64,000 nt of DNA from JALJPB01 sp034111045 (GTDB taxonomy: Bacteria; Pseudomonadota; Gammaproteobacteria; Enterobacterales; Alteromonadaceae): positions 50,331 through 114,330 of the forward strand of contig JAWUYA010000050.1 in NCBI GenBank assembly GCA_034111045.1. Reading direction: 5' to 3'. The translations under genes and the position numbers were made by a program. Below, one piece after another: positions 55,589 to 63,836 of this stretch. Position 1 is the first letter of the stretch, and every line of letters starts with the position of its first letter. The notes under the pieces are model-generated. The model ran no database searches, was not told the origin of the DNA, and saw only the letters and a program-made list of their open reading frames with translations.

Positions 55589-56903
55589 AACACTCATCCT
55601 CATCAAGCACCGTCTTTATTGCTAAAATCAACAATTTTAATTGCTCATTAGTGGTAATAAAGGGAGGCATTATATAGATGATTTTTCCAAAAGGTCTGAT
55701 CCAAACCCCTAACTCAACAAAGCGCTGTTGTATTTTTTCCATATTAACTGCTTGCTTCGTTTCAACCGCACCAATAGCGCCTAAAACCCTAACATCTTGT
55801 ACACGTTCATTTTTACTTAATGGAATAAGGTTCTCTTTAAGATATTGCTCAATGTTTGACACATTTTTTTGCCATTCATTAGTCGCTAAGAGATCTAAAC
55901 TTGCGTTAGCAACTGCACAGGCAAGCGCATTACCCATAAAGGTAGGGCCGTGCATAAAACAACCAGCTTCGCCTTCACTAATAATATTGGCAATATCGCT
56001 GGTACATAAAGTGGCAGCTAGCGATAAATAACCGCCAGTTAATGCTTTACCAACACACATGATATCGGGTGAAATATCAGCCCACTGACAAGCAAACATT
56101 TTACCTGTTCTACCAAAACCGGTGGCAATTTCATCAGCAATAAATAACACATCATATTTTTTACAAAGCCTATGGCATGCTTTTAAGTATTCGGGGTGGT
56201 AGATACGAATTCCCCCAGCACCCTGCACAATAGGCTCTATAATAAAGGCAGCAAGTTCATGGTGATGATCAACAAACAGTGTTTCAAGTAATGCAATTTC
56301 TTTCTCGCCTTGATCATCAGCGCACCAGTCTTGATTAAATTGCACTTGAGGTGCGGGAGCAAAATAATTTTTAAACAGTACGTCTTCAAAAATTTGATGC
56401 ATACCATTAATAGGATCACAAACAGACATTGCGGCAAAGGTATCGCCATGATAACCATTACGCACGGTCAGTAATTTATGTTTAGCTTTTTGTCCCTTAC
56501 TTGCCCAATACTGGAACGCCATTTTTATCGCAACTTCAACCGCTACAGAGCCACTATCAGATATAAATACGCGTTCAAGTGTATGTGGCGTCATTTCAAT
56601 GAGCTTTTTTGATAGGTTTATTGCTGGTTTATGGGTTAAACCACCAAACATGACATGCGAAAAATCGTTGCTTTGTTCAATTAACGCCTTGTTTAATAAC
56701 GGATGATTATAACCATGAATAACAGCCCACCAAGAAGACATACCATCTATAATTTTTTCACCCGTCGCTAAGGTTATAGTGACTCCTTGGGCAGACGCTA
56801 CCAGATAAGAAGGTAACGGCGATGACATTGAAGTATAGGGGTGCCATATCTTTTCTCGATCAAAATTGAGTAAGTCTATTTGCTCTGTATGTTTATTGTT
56901 CAT
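55578..56903 (-). CDS. bioA: Adenosylmethionine-8-amino-7-oxononanoate aminotransferase
   Basis: PLP-dependent step of biotin synthesis: KAPA to DAPA with SAM as amino donor. Family blocks are IWHPYTSMSSPLP near the N-terminus, MSSWWAVIHGYNHP, LIADE-like FIADEIATGFGRTG, and the PLP lysine in CVGKALTGGYLSLAA. ATG at 56903 gives 441 residues. The frame is open to 56939, with another ATG at 56915, and no ribosome site decides between them. It is divergent from bioBFCD with a spacer of under 100 bp. Confidence 0.94.
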   Translation of the reverse strand: MNNKHTEQIDLLNFDREKIWHPYTSMSSPLPSYLVASAQGVTITLATGEKIIDGMSSWWAVIHGYNHPLLNKALIEQSNDFSHVMFGGLTHKPAINLSKKLIEMTPHTLERVFISDSGSVAVEVAIKMAFQYWASKGQKAKHKLLTVRNGYHGDTFAAMSVCDPINGMHQIFEDVLFKNYFAPAPQVQFNQDWCADDQGEKEIALLETLFVDHHHELAAFIIEPIVQGAGGIRIYHPEYLKACHRLCKKYDVLFIADEIATGFGRTGKMFACQWADISPDIMCVGKALTGGYLSLAATLCTSDIANIISEGEAGCFMHGPTFMGNALACAVANASLDLLATNEWQKNVSNIEQYLKENLIPLSKNERVQDVRVLGAIGAVETKQAVNMEKIQQRFVELGVWIRPFGKIIYIMPPFITTNEQLKLLILAIKTVLDEDECFTL

Positions 56904-56929
56904 ATGTAAAGTCATTGCTATTTTAAATA

Positions 56930-56957
56930 TTGACATCAAGCTGTAGGCCGCTAGAAT
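56930..56957 (+). promoter_or_regulatory. Probable sigma-70 promoter of bioBFCD
   Basis: -35 TTGACA (56930-56935), a 16-bp spacer, -10 TAGAAT (56952-56957, 5 of 6). The predicted start near 56964 favours the bioB ATG at 56994 over that at 56976. I could not see a convincing BirA operator palindrome. Confidence 0.65.
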
Positions 56958-56993
56958 AACCGTTTAATTTTTAAGATGCAATTGAGATTTCTT

Positions 56994-58082
56994 ATGTCAG
57001 TAAACTCATCAAACACCAGTTCAAACCATTTACCAGAGCTCAAGCCTAAAATACGCCATAACTGGAATATTGCTCAAGTACAGGCATTGTTTGACTTACC
57101 TTTTAGTGACTTAATGTTTCAAGCCCAAACTGTTCATCGTCAACATTTCAATGCAAATGAAGTTCAAGTAAGTACCTTATTATCTATTAAAACAGGAGCT
57201 TGCCCTGAAGACTGTAAATATTGTTCACAAAGTGCTCGTAACAAAACCGATCTTGAAACTGAAAAATTATTAGAAGTTGAAAGTGTGTTAGCAACGGCAA
57301 AAGCAGCTCAAGAACAAGGTTCTACCCGTTTTTGTATGGGAGCAGCATGGCGCAACCCTAAAGCTCGTGATATGCCTTATGTGGTTGAAATGGTCAAAGG
57401 CGTTAAAGCTTTGGGTTTAGAAACGTGCATGACATTAGGTATGCTGTCTGCCGAGCAAGCGGTTGAATTACAAAGTGCAGGTCTAGATTACTACAACCAT
57501 AACCTTGACACGTCACCAGAACATTACAACCAAATAATTACTACTCGCACTTATCAAGACCGATTAGATACTATTGGAAATGTGCGTAGTTCTGGCATGA
57601 AAGTTTGCAGTGGCGGGATTGTTGGCCTTGGTGAAGAGTCAAAAGATAGAGCCTCACTGTTAGCTCAGCTAGCTAATTTATCACCTCAACCAGAAAGTGT
57701 ACCAATAAACATGCTAGTTAAAATTGAAGGGACGCCACTCTCTGATGTTGATGACTTAGAGAGTTTTGATTTTATTCGCTGTATTGCTGTTGCACGTTTA
57801 ATGATGCCTAAAAGTCACGTACGATTATCAGCAGGTCGTTCTGCGATGAATGAGCAAATGCAGGCAATGTGCTTTTTAGCAGGCGCCAACTCTATTTTTT
57901 ATGGTTGTAAATTATTAACCGCCGAAAACCCAGAAACAAATCAAGATATTGCTTTATTTAAAAAACTGGGTATTAATACTGAAACCATTGATTCAGGTGA
58001 TAACCAGCAACAGTTTAACAACATACGAACAGCGTTAGTTAACGAAGAAAACAAAGAATTATTTTACAATGCAACCGTTTAA
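56994..58082 (+). CDS. bioB: Biotin synthase
   Basis: Radical-SAM enzyme inserting sulfur into dethiobiotin. The [4Fe-4S] cluster motif CPEDCKYC provides C70, C74 and C77 from the chosen start. The later conserved blocks KVCSGGIVGLGE and RLSAGRSAMNEQMQ (the Arg ligand of the [2Fe-2S] cluster is in this stretch) are present. 362 residues, about 16 longer than E. coli, the excess being at the N-terminus. An earlier in-frame ATG at 56976 is less likely from the promoter position. It is first in the bioB-F-C-D unit. Confidence 0.96.
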   Translation: MSVNSSNTSSNHLPELKPKIRHNWNIAQVQALFDLPFSDLMFQAQTVHRQHFNANEVQVSTLLSIKTGACPEDCKYCSQSARNKTDLETEKLLEVESVLATAKAAQEQGSTRFCMGAAWRNPKARDMPYVVEMVKGVKALGLETCMTLGMLSAEQAVELQSAGLDYYNHNLDTSPEHYNQIITTRTYQDRLDTIGNVRSSGMKVCSGGIVGLGEESKDRASLLAQLANLSPQPESVPINMLVKIEGTPLSDVDDLESFDFIRCIAVARLMMPKSHVRLSAGRSAMNEQMQAMCFLAGANSIFYGCKLLTAENPETNQDIALFKKLGINTETIDSGDNQQQFNNIRTALVNEENKELFYNATV

Positions 58083-58112
58083 TGGCTCAATAAAGTAAGA
58101 TAACTGTATTTT

Positions 58113-59300
58113 ATGTCATTTGAATTTATAGCTCAGCAACTCAAACAACAGCATAAGCAAGCTCGTTTTCGCCAACGTATTTGTCATGACGGGCAAGCAG
58201 GGGGTTCAGACAGTCCTAAAATAATAGTTGATGGAAAAAGTTATCTCAATTTTTCATCAAATGATTATCTGGGTTTAAATAATCACCCGTTAATTAATAA
58301 AGCAATGCAAGAAGGCCTTGACAGGTTTGGCCTAAGTGCCAGTGCTTCTAACTTAGTTACAGGCTTCAACTACGCACATCAAACGTTAGAAAATGAAATC
58401 TGTCAATGGCTAAACAAACCTCGTTGTTTATTATTTAGCAGTGGTTTTTCTGCTAATTTAGGCGTATTACAAGCATTGGGTCAGCCTTCTACTCATATTT
58501 TGTTAGACAAGTTGAGTCATGCATCTCTCATTGATGGGGCTTATTCTAGTAATGCTAAAGTTAAACGTTTTAAACATAATGATATTAAGCACCTTAATAC
58601 TTTACTTACTGCCTTTACAAAAGAAACTACGCCTTATTTAGCCAGTAATACTCAGAAAAGAGATAAACTTATTGTTTCTGAAGGCATTTTTAGTATGGAT
58701 GGTGATCAAGCGCCTATAAAGCAACTCTCGACTTTATCTGCTGACTATGACGCTAAATTATTTATTGATGATGCTCACAGTATTGGTATTATAGGGAACA
58801 AAGGAGAAGGTAGTAGTTGTTTAGCAAACATTGATATTGTTATGGCGACTTTTGGTAAAGCTATTGCAAGCAGTGGTGCTTTTGTTGCCTGCGATGATGA
58901 GGTATACCAGTATTTAGTTAACTTCTCGAAACACTATATTTATTCAACGGCGGTTTCTCCTGCCCTTGCTTGGGCCACGAATCAAAGTATTAAGTTGATT
59001 CAAACTGAGCATTGGCGACGAGAAAAAATAGTTGAACTCAGTGCCAAATTCACTCAATTGTTATCAACAAATATTGAGTTAATACCCACACAATCTTCAA
59101 TTCATGGGTTGATTATCGGTGATGAAGAAAAAACATTATTAGCCAGTAAAAAACTACGAGAGCGAGGGTTTTGGGTAACAGCAATAAGACCTCCAACCGT
59201 TGCTTTGCACAGCTCAAGATTACGCGTTACCATTTGTGCTAGTCATAATATCAATGATATTAAATGCTTAGCAAAAAACATCAATGAGATATTATCTTGA
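58113..59300 (+). CDS. bioF: 8-amino-7-oxononanoate synthase
   Basis: PLP-dependent condensation of pimeloyl-ACP (or -CoA) with alanine to KAPA. 395 residues. It has the early NFSSNDYLGLNNHP motif, the glycine-rich SSGFSANLGVLQA, the LFIDDAHSIGIIG aspartate/histidine block, and PLP lysine K249 in ATFGKAIASSGAF. Its stop overlaps the bioC start (TTGA). Confidence 0.96.
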   Translation: MSFEFIAQQLKQQHKQARFRQRICHDGQAGGSDSPKIIVDGKSYLNFSSNDYLGLNNHPLINKAMQEGLDRFGLSASASNLVTGFNYAHQTLENEICQWLNKPRCLLFSSGFSANLGVLQALGQPSTHILLDKLSHASLIDGAYSSNAKVKRFKHNDIKHLNTLLTAFTKETTPYLASNTQKRDKLIVSEGIFSMDGDQAPIKQLSTLSADYDAKLFIDDAHSIGIIGNKGEGSSCLANIDIVMATFGKAIASSGAFVACDDEVYQYLVNFSKHYIYSTAVSPALAWATNQSIKLIQTEHWRREKIVELSAKFTQLLSTNIELIPTQSSIHGLIIGDEEKTLLASKKLRERGFWVTAIRPPTVALHSSRLRVTICASHNINDIKCLAKNINEILS

Positions 59301-60097
59301 AGACATCAATAAAAAGTATCAATACCACGAGAGAAAATATTTCAAAATCGTTTGGATCTGCTAGTAAATCTTACGATGTATCGTCGCGTTTACAGCGTTT
59401 TAGCGGCAAGTATTTAATGCCGTGGTTACCTCAAAGTAAAGACTTAACAGTATTAGACTTAGGATGCGGCACTGGATTTTTCACCCATTTACTCAAGGGT
59501 AATTATCAACAAGTTATTGGCTTAGACATGTCAATTAAAATGCTAGATTATGCTAAAGAGAGAAGATCACCAGAGATCATTTGGGTTGAAGGTGATGCAC
59601 ATAACTTACCTCTGCAAGATGAAAGTATAGACTTTGTCTATTCAAATTTAGTTATTCAATGGTGCGATCCATTAGATGAAGTGTTAAAAGAGGTTTGCCG
59701 AGTATTAAAACCCGGGGGCTTGTTCATTTTTAGCACCTTGGTTGAAGGTACATTACATGAATTAAAATCATCTTGGGCGCAAATAGATGATGATAAACAC
59801 GTGATTGATTTTATGGCAGAATCAGCATTAACTAAATTACTTACTTCGCCTAAATCTGTGATCATCGAACAAAAATGTAAAGATATAGTGCTTGAATATG
59901 AAAATGTGCTCCACCTTGCCCAAGAATTAAAAGGCTTAGGCGCTAATCATGTCGCTAACCAAAAAAACAAAGGGCTTGCCGGTAAAAACAAATGGTTCAA
60001 CATGATAGAAGCTTATAAAGACTTTCTCGAACCTAGTGGTATTTATCCCGCCACTTATCGGGTTTATTCCGGACAAGTGGTAAAACTCAATGGTTAA
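59297..60097 (+). CDS. bioC: Malonyl-ACP O-methyltransferase
   Basis: SAM-dependent methyltransferase that starts pimelate synthesis by masking malonyl-ACP as a methyl ester. 266 residues. Early SFGSASKSYDVSSRLQ, SAM motif I VLDLGCGTGFFT at about 54-65, and SNLVIQWCDPLDEVLKE fit BioC. The start is TTG at 59297, overlapping the bioF stop by 4 bp. The demethylating partner bioH is not in the window. It overlaps bioD by 8 bp. Confidence 0.94.
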   Translation: MKTSIKSINTTRENISKSFGSASKSYDVSSRLQRFSGKYLMPWLPQSKDLTVLDLGCGTGFFTHLLKGNYQQVIGLDMSIKMLDYAKERRSPEIIWVEGDAHNLPLQDESIDFVYSNLVIQWCDPLDEVLKEVCRVLKPGGLFIFSTLVEGTLHELKSSWAQIDDDKHVIDFMAESALTKLLTSPKSVIIEQKCKDIVLEYENVLHLAQELKGLGANHVANQKNKGLAGKNKWFNMIEAYKDFLEPSGIYPATYRVYSGQVVKLNG

Positions 60098-60755
60098 TTA
60101 TTTTATTACCGCAACAGATACCGATGCCGGTAAAACATATGTAGCCTGTGCGTTAGTTCGTGCTTTAGTTAACGCATCAAAAAAAGTTGCCGTATATAAA
60201 CCTATCTCTGCGGGTTGCCACCTAGAACAAGGCAAGCTAGTAAATGAAGACGCCAAGTTATTATCTTTGGAAGCTAATTGCCAACAAAGTACCTCAGACA
60301 TTAATCCCATAGCCTTTAAAGAGGCTATTGCTCCGCACATTGCTGCCCACAAAACAAAAACATCAATTAACTTAACGCAAATAAACCAAGGTTTTAAACA
60401 AGTCAAAAATATTAATGCCGATATTAATATTATTGAAGGAGCGGGCGGTTGGCGGCTGCCTTTAGGTGATGGCCGCTATTTATCTGAATTTGTAAAACAA
60501 GCGGAACTTGACGTAATATTAGTGGTTAATATGAAATTAGGTTGTCTAAATCATGCGGTGTTAACCTATGAAAGTATCCTTAATGATGGCTTAAATTGTA
60601 TTGCTTGGGTAGCCAATTGCCCAACAGAAATGCCTTATCTACATGACAACATTAACGAGCTTAACCACTTACTCCCCATACCACAGCTCGCCACTTTATT
60701 TTTTACCAAAGACTTAAACAAAGCTGCCAGTGCATTTAATCTCTCTGTTTTATAA
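60090..60755 (+). CDS. bioD: Dethiobiotin synthetase
   Basis: ATP-dependent ring closure of DAPA to dethiobiotin with CO2. 221 residues. The P-loop is ATDTDAGKTYVAC (GTDTxxGKT in other bacteria), then VYKPISAG, the NIIEGAGGWRLPLGD Mg/ATP block and VNMKLGCLNHAVLT. It is the last gene of the unit. Confidence 0.95.
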   Translation: MVNYFITATDTDAGKTYVACALVRALVNASKKVAVYKPISAGCHLEQGKLVNEDAKLLSLEANCQQSTSDINPIAFKEAIAPHIAAHKTKTSINLTQINQGFKQVKNINADINIIEGAGGWRLPLGDGRYLSEFVKQAELDVILVVNMKLGCLNHAVLTYESILNDGLNCIAWVANCPTEMPYLHDNINELNHLLPIPQLATLFFTKDLNKAASAFNLSVL

Positions 60756-60785
60756 ATATTGTGGCTAATTTTTTATTAAAATGAG

Positions 60786-61505
60786 TTACAACAGATAATC
60801 TAAATCAGACGCTGCGGTTATTATTGTTTTTTCTCCGGCTTTAAAAATATAACCATTGTTTGAACCCATTAAACGCATTTTTTGCTGGCCATTTTCATTA
60901 CTCACTTTTAAAGCCGTGCCTTCAACAATAGCGACAATCGGCATTGCTTTATTTAACACCATAAATTCTGCTAAACGTTGGGCTCGAGTTTCACCGTTAT
61001 GACCCGGTGGATTATGATCGGTATAGTGCGGGTTTAATTGAAAGTTCACTAGGTTGAGCGCATCAAAACTTCTAGGCTCTATAATAGGCATATCATTAGT
61101 GGTACGAATGGATGAACCGGCAACATTTGAGCCCGCACTCCAACCAATATAAGGAGTGCCATTTTCAACAACGGCATTAATAACAGTAGTTAATTTATTT
61201 TCATATAACTGATGTAATAAATGAAAAGTATTACCACCACCAACAGCAATTGCTTGAGCGTTTGTTACAGCAGTAACAGGGTCTTGATATTGATGAATGC
61301 CCGTAACTTTAATATTTAATGGCGTTAATGCCGTCTGCACCATGGCAGTATAGTCATCATAACTCACCGTTACTCCGGCATATGGAATAAACAATAACTG
61401 AGTAATATCGGCCAAGTGTTCTTTTATCATGGGTAGGGCGTGCGTTAAATATTGAGTTTTGTTAACCCTTGAGCTACTGAGTAATAATAAGTTTTTGTTG
61501 GTCAT
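60786..61505 (-). CDS. pepE: Dipeptidase E (alpha-aspartyl dipeptidase)
   Basis: Serine peptidase of the S51 family that cleaves N-terminal Asp-X dipeptides. 239 residues. The nucleophile serine lies in YIGWSAGSNVAG (GxSAG) at about 120, and the His of the triad is expected in NPHYTDHNPPGH. AIAVGGGNTFHLL and NKNLLLLSSSRV are family blocks. Cytoplasmic. It is convergent with bioD. Confidence 0.93.
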   Translation of the reverse strand: MTNKNLLLLSSSRVNKTQYLTHALPMIKEHLADITQLLFIPYAGVTVSYDDYTAMVQTALTPLNIKVTGIHQYQDPVTAVTNAQAIAVGGGNTFHLLHQLYENKLTTVINAVVENGTPYIGWSAGSNVAGSSIRTTNDMPIIEPRSFDALNLVNFQLNPHYTDHNPPGHNGETRAQRLAEFMVLNKAMPIVAIVEGTALKVSNENGQQKMRLMGSNNGYIFKAGEKTIITAASDLDYLL

Positions 61506-61618
61506 TTTCCATCCTACCTTTTATTTAAATACCCTTATCACTGCATCACTATTTTACTGAGCGTGATAAGCGTTAATTTTTGTTACCAATAAATTATATA
61601 AAACCACTTTAAACCACG

Positions 61619-62017
61619 TTATTTAGTTAACTCGGTCATGCAGGCCTGAGCGATAAAACCAGAGCGGGTTTTATAAAACTCAGATTTATTAACACGGTCA
61701 TCAATTTGTTTTATTAACAACTCGGGCAAGGTGACATTTATTTTATGACTTCTTCCTAAGTAAGGCGTGATATCAATATCTATCAATGCCCAAATTACAT
61801 TGGGGTATTGTGTTTGATGATTCGCTATTGGCGTTGCACTTGGAATAGCTTCTGAATACTCGGTCAAAATAGTTAAGTGCTCTTTTATCTTTTCACTAAT
61901 TTGTTCTAAAGCTAAATCAATGGACAGTGAATTTGTTTTACATCCGGGAAGGTCAGGCACTAACACGTTATATCCAACACCGTCAGTTGAGGGTGTTAAG
62001 GCAATAGGGTATTTCAT
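61619..62017 (-). CDS. HicB-like antitoxin without visible HicA
   Basis: 132 residues. The N-terminal HicB fold (YPIALTPSTDGVGYNVLVPDLPGCKTNSLSIDLALEQ pattern, with the DLPGC motif) is followed by a ribbon-helix-helix DNA-binding domain (KINVTLPELLIKQIDD to TRSGFIAQA, about 90-130). HicB proteins neutralise the small HicA mRNA interferase and repress their own promoter. No hicA frame is found on either side, so this is an orphan. It could be a solitary regulator, a survivor of a lost toxin, or an anti-addiction protein. Two 16-bp direct repeats lie upstream. Confidence 0.75.
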   Translation of the reverse strand: MKYPIALTPSTDGVGYNVLVPDLPGCKTNSLSIDLALEQISEKIKEHLTILTEYSEAIPSATPIANHQTQYPNVIWALIDIDITPYLGRSHKINVTLPELLIKQIDDRVNKSEFYKTRSGFIAQACMTELTK

Positions 62018-62059
62018 AATATCTACTTTTAATCTCTAAATTAACATTATCAAAAGTAT

Positions 62060-62108
62060 AACCCCGGCAACCCTTGAATGCAAACCATTAACAACCCCGG
62101 TAACCCTT
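62060..62108. repeat. Two 16-bp direct repeats upstream of hicB
   Basis: AACCCCGGCAACCCTT (62060-62075) and AACCCCGGTAACCCTT (62093-62108), 15 of 16 identical, with a 33-bp start-to-start distance, about three helical turns. They lie 43-91 bp upstream of the hicB start, where an autoregulatory operator of a ribbon-helix-helix protein would be expected. Confidence 0.55.
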
Positions 62109-62319
62109 ATTTCACAGATAAAACAACCCCAATAACTCTGCTTATATTTATATGTAAATACTTACTTTCATTGAAGACATTAGTTTTAAACAAGCATTAA
62201 AAAATGAACGTGACTTAATACCTTTTGATAGAAAAGTGAAATGACAGATAAATAATGAGAAAGGGGCTATTAGCCTTAATGTTGTTTGTTTGACGATGCG
62301 CTAAATTTTATGCAGGTGA

Positions 62320-62354
62320 GAGCAGAGTTAAGAGCAGAGTTAAGAGTAGAGTAA
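62320..62354. repeat. 12-bp tandem repeat, nearly three copies
   Basis: GAGCAGAGTTAA twice (62320-62331, 62332-62343), then a degenerate GAGTAGAGTAA. Non-coding, downstream of the DUF4389 gene. Confidence 0.6.
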
Positions 62355-62417
62355 GGGCAAGCTAGCGGGTAAATAGAGGGCGAAATATAAAGGGGGAATG
62401 TAATAAAAAATATAAAA

Positions 62418-62448
62418 AAACGATCAAAGGAGCAGGTGTTGATCGTTT
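62418..62448 (-). terminator. Terminator of the DUF4389 gene
   Basis: On the minus strand AAACGATCAA / TTGATCGTTT, 10-bp perfect stem, 11-nt loop, followed by TTTTATATTTTTT. Confidence 0.88.
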
Positions 62449-62515
62449 AACTAGTGGTAAAAACAAGGCTTAAAATGATATAAAAAACACAAAGTAAAAT
62501 TGAGTTAATATTACA

Positions 62516-62968
62516 TTAAACTTCATTAGTGCCTTTGTCAGTGTCTTTGTCAGTGTCTTTGTCAGTGCCTTTGTCAGTGCCTTTGTCAGTGCCTTTGTCA
62601 GTGTCTTTGTCAGTGTCTTGATTATTATCAAAATCTTGAGCTAAACTCTCTTCATTATCTTGAGGTTGTTCTGTAGCATTTGGCGTGCCGGATGGCCAAT
62701 CAGCAAAAGGAAAGGGATATATATTAGTATTTATCGTGAGAAATTGGTTTATCTGATATATGTAGGTATTTAAACATTGGCCAAATTCTACTAAGGTAAC
62801 ATTGGCTTTTGCAGTAAATAATAATGAGATAAATTGAAACAACGCAATCATAGTAATAATAAAACGAGCAAAACCAGCAATAAAGCCAAACAACAACATA
62901 GCCAAACCACGTTTCCATACATTAATGTTTTGCCATTTTTTAGCATTAATTACTTTTTCTTCATTCAT
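62516..62968 (-). CDS. DUF4389 membrane protein with repeat tail
   Basis: 150 residues. The conserved part (about 1-95: KKWQNINVWKRGLAMLLFGFI, a membrane helix pair, GQCLNTYIYQINQFLTINTN, YPFPFADWPSG) fits DUF4389. The remaining C-terminus is acidic and ends in eight four-residue units of (D/G)TDK encoded by a 12-bp tandem repeat. ATG at 62968 is preferred, since AAAGGA lies 9 nt before it; the frame reaches 62989. It is probably an inner-membrane protein of unknown function, with the tail in the cytoplasm or periplasm. Confidence 0.8.
   Translation of the reverse strand: MNEEKVINAKKWQNINVWKRGLAMLLFGFIAGFARFIITMIALFQFISLLFTAKANVTLVEFGQCLNTYIYQINQFLTINTNIYPFPFADWPSGTPNATEQPQDNEESLAQDFDNNQDTDKDTDKGTDKGTDKGTDKDTDKDTDKGTNEV
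62525..62620. repeat. 12-bp coding tandem repeat, about 8 copies
   Basis: Unit GTCAGTG(C/T)CTTT on the plus strand. Only one position varies regularly (GCC or GTC), giving Gly or Asp at the first residue of each TDK unit, in the order D D G G G D D G from the protein N- to C-terminal side. Because the unit length is a multiple of three, changes in copy number keep the frame. Confidence 0.88.
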
Positions 62969-63230
62969 AATGGTTAATCCTTTATTCAATCAATAAATGT
63001 GTAAATAGACGCTTTAATATAACACTTTAATATAGCACTTTAATAGCCCATACATATGCCGCTAATGTTACAGTTTATAACTGGTTATTATTGTAATTGA
63101 TGTTAACTTTACAATTTTGATGGCATTGACGGTATTAATTTTATTTTAACTTAATGTTAACTTAGCCCTCCTACTTACACCCTCAACGTATTACACTAAA
63201 ACAATTAATATAACTTAAAGGCTTAAAACC

Positions 63231-63788
63231 ATGAACAGACTACTCAACTCAGTAATACTCTTGCTAATGACCCTTTGTTTGCCTGTATATGCAACAAACC
63301 TAAAAGTAGGGGATGACGCACCTAACTTTAATTTACAAGCCACCGATGGTAAGTTTTATAATCTAAACGATTATTTCGAAAAAAAAGCCGTAGTACTTGC
63401 TTGGTACCCAATGGCTAATACCCGAGGCTGTACCTTTGAATGTAAGTCTTTAATAGATAAAGGGCATTTGATTAGAGAGTATAATGTGAGTTATTTTATG
63501 GCTAGTGTTGACCCTTTAGAAGATAATATTGAGTTTGCCAAACAGACCGGGGCAGACTTTCCAATGCTGAGTGACTCAAGTAAACAGGTGGCGAAAGCTT
63601 ATGATGTATTGAACCTTTTCAAAGTAGCTAATAGGGTTACTTTCTATATTTCAAAACAGGGGAAGATTTTACACATAGATGAAAACATTTCACCTAAAAC
63701 AGCCGCTGAGGATATTGCTAACCAACTCAAATTATTGGCTATTGAGCAAGTAAAGCCGTTAAGTAAAAACCTTAAGTCAAGCCTCTAA
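63231..63788 (+). CDS. Exported peroxiredoxin (AhpC/TSA family)
   Basis: A 185-residue peroxiredoxin with an N-terminal signal peptide (about 1-22, LLNSVILLLMTLCLPVYA), so periplasmic. After GDDAPNFNLQATDG, the peroxidatic cysteine lies in NTRGCTFECKSL, with a second Cys four residues later. The family reduces H2O2 and organic peroxides; the second Cys may resolve the sulfenic acid or form an intramolecular disulfide. The usual TPGCT has Arg in place of Pro. ATG at 63231 follows AAAGGC. Confidence 0.87.
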   Translation: MNRLLNSVILLLMTLCLPVYATNLKVGDDAPNFNLQATDGKFYNLNDYFEKKAVVLAWYPMANTRGCTFECKSLIDKGHLIREYNVSYFMASVDPLEDNIEFAKQTGADFPMLSDSSKQVAKAYDVLNLFKVANRVTFYISKQGKILHIDENISPKTAAEDIANQLKLLAIEQVKPLSKNLKSSL

Positions 63789-63836
63789 GCCAGCCATTAA
63801 GTGAGCGGCAACACAGGTTACATATTTAGGTGATAT

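Larger units (their letters stand above)
62018..62515. other. 498-bp intergenic region with short repeats
   Basis: Holds the hicB upstream direct repeats (62060-62108), a 12-bp tandem repeat (62320-62354) and the terminator of the DUF4389 gene (62418-62448). A plus-strand fragment at about 62158-62241 reads FIEDISFKQALKNERDLIPF before a stop and has protein-like composition but no start, so it may be the end of a lost gene. No hicA-like sequence is seen. Confidence 0.55.

Noticed and set aside
62525..62620. CRISPR-like array
   Set aside because: The repeats are directly contiguous 12-bp coding units without spacers.
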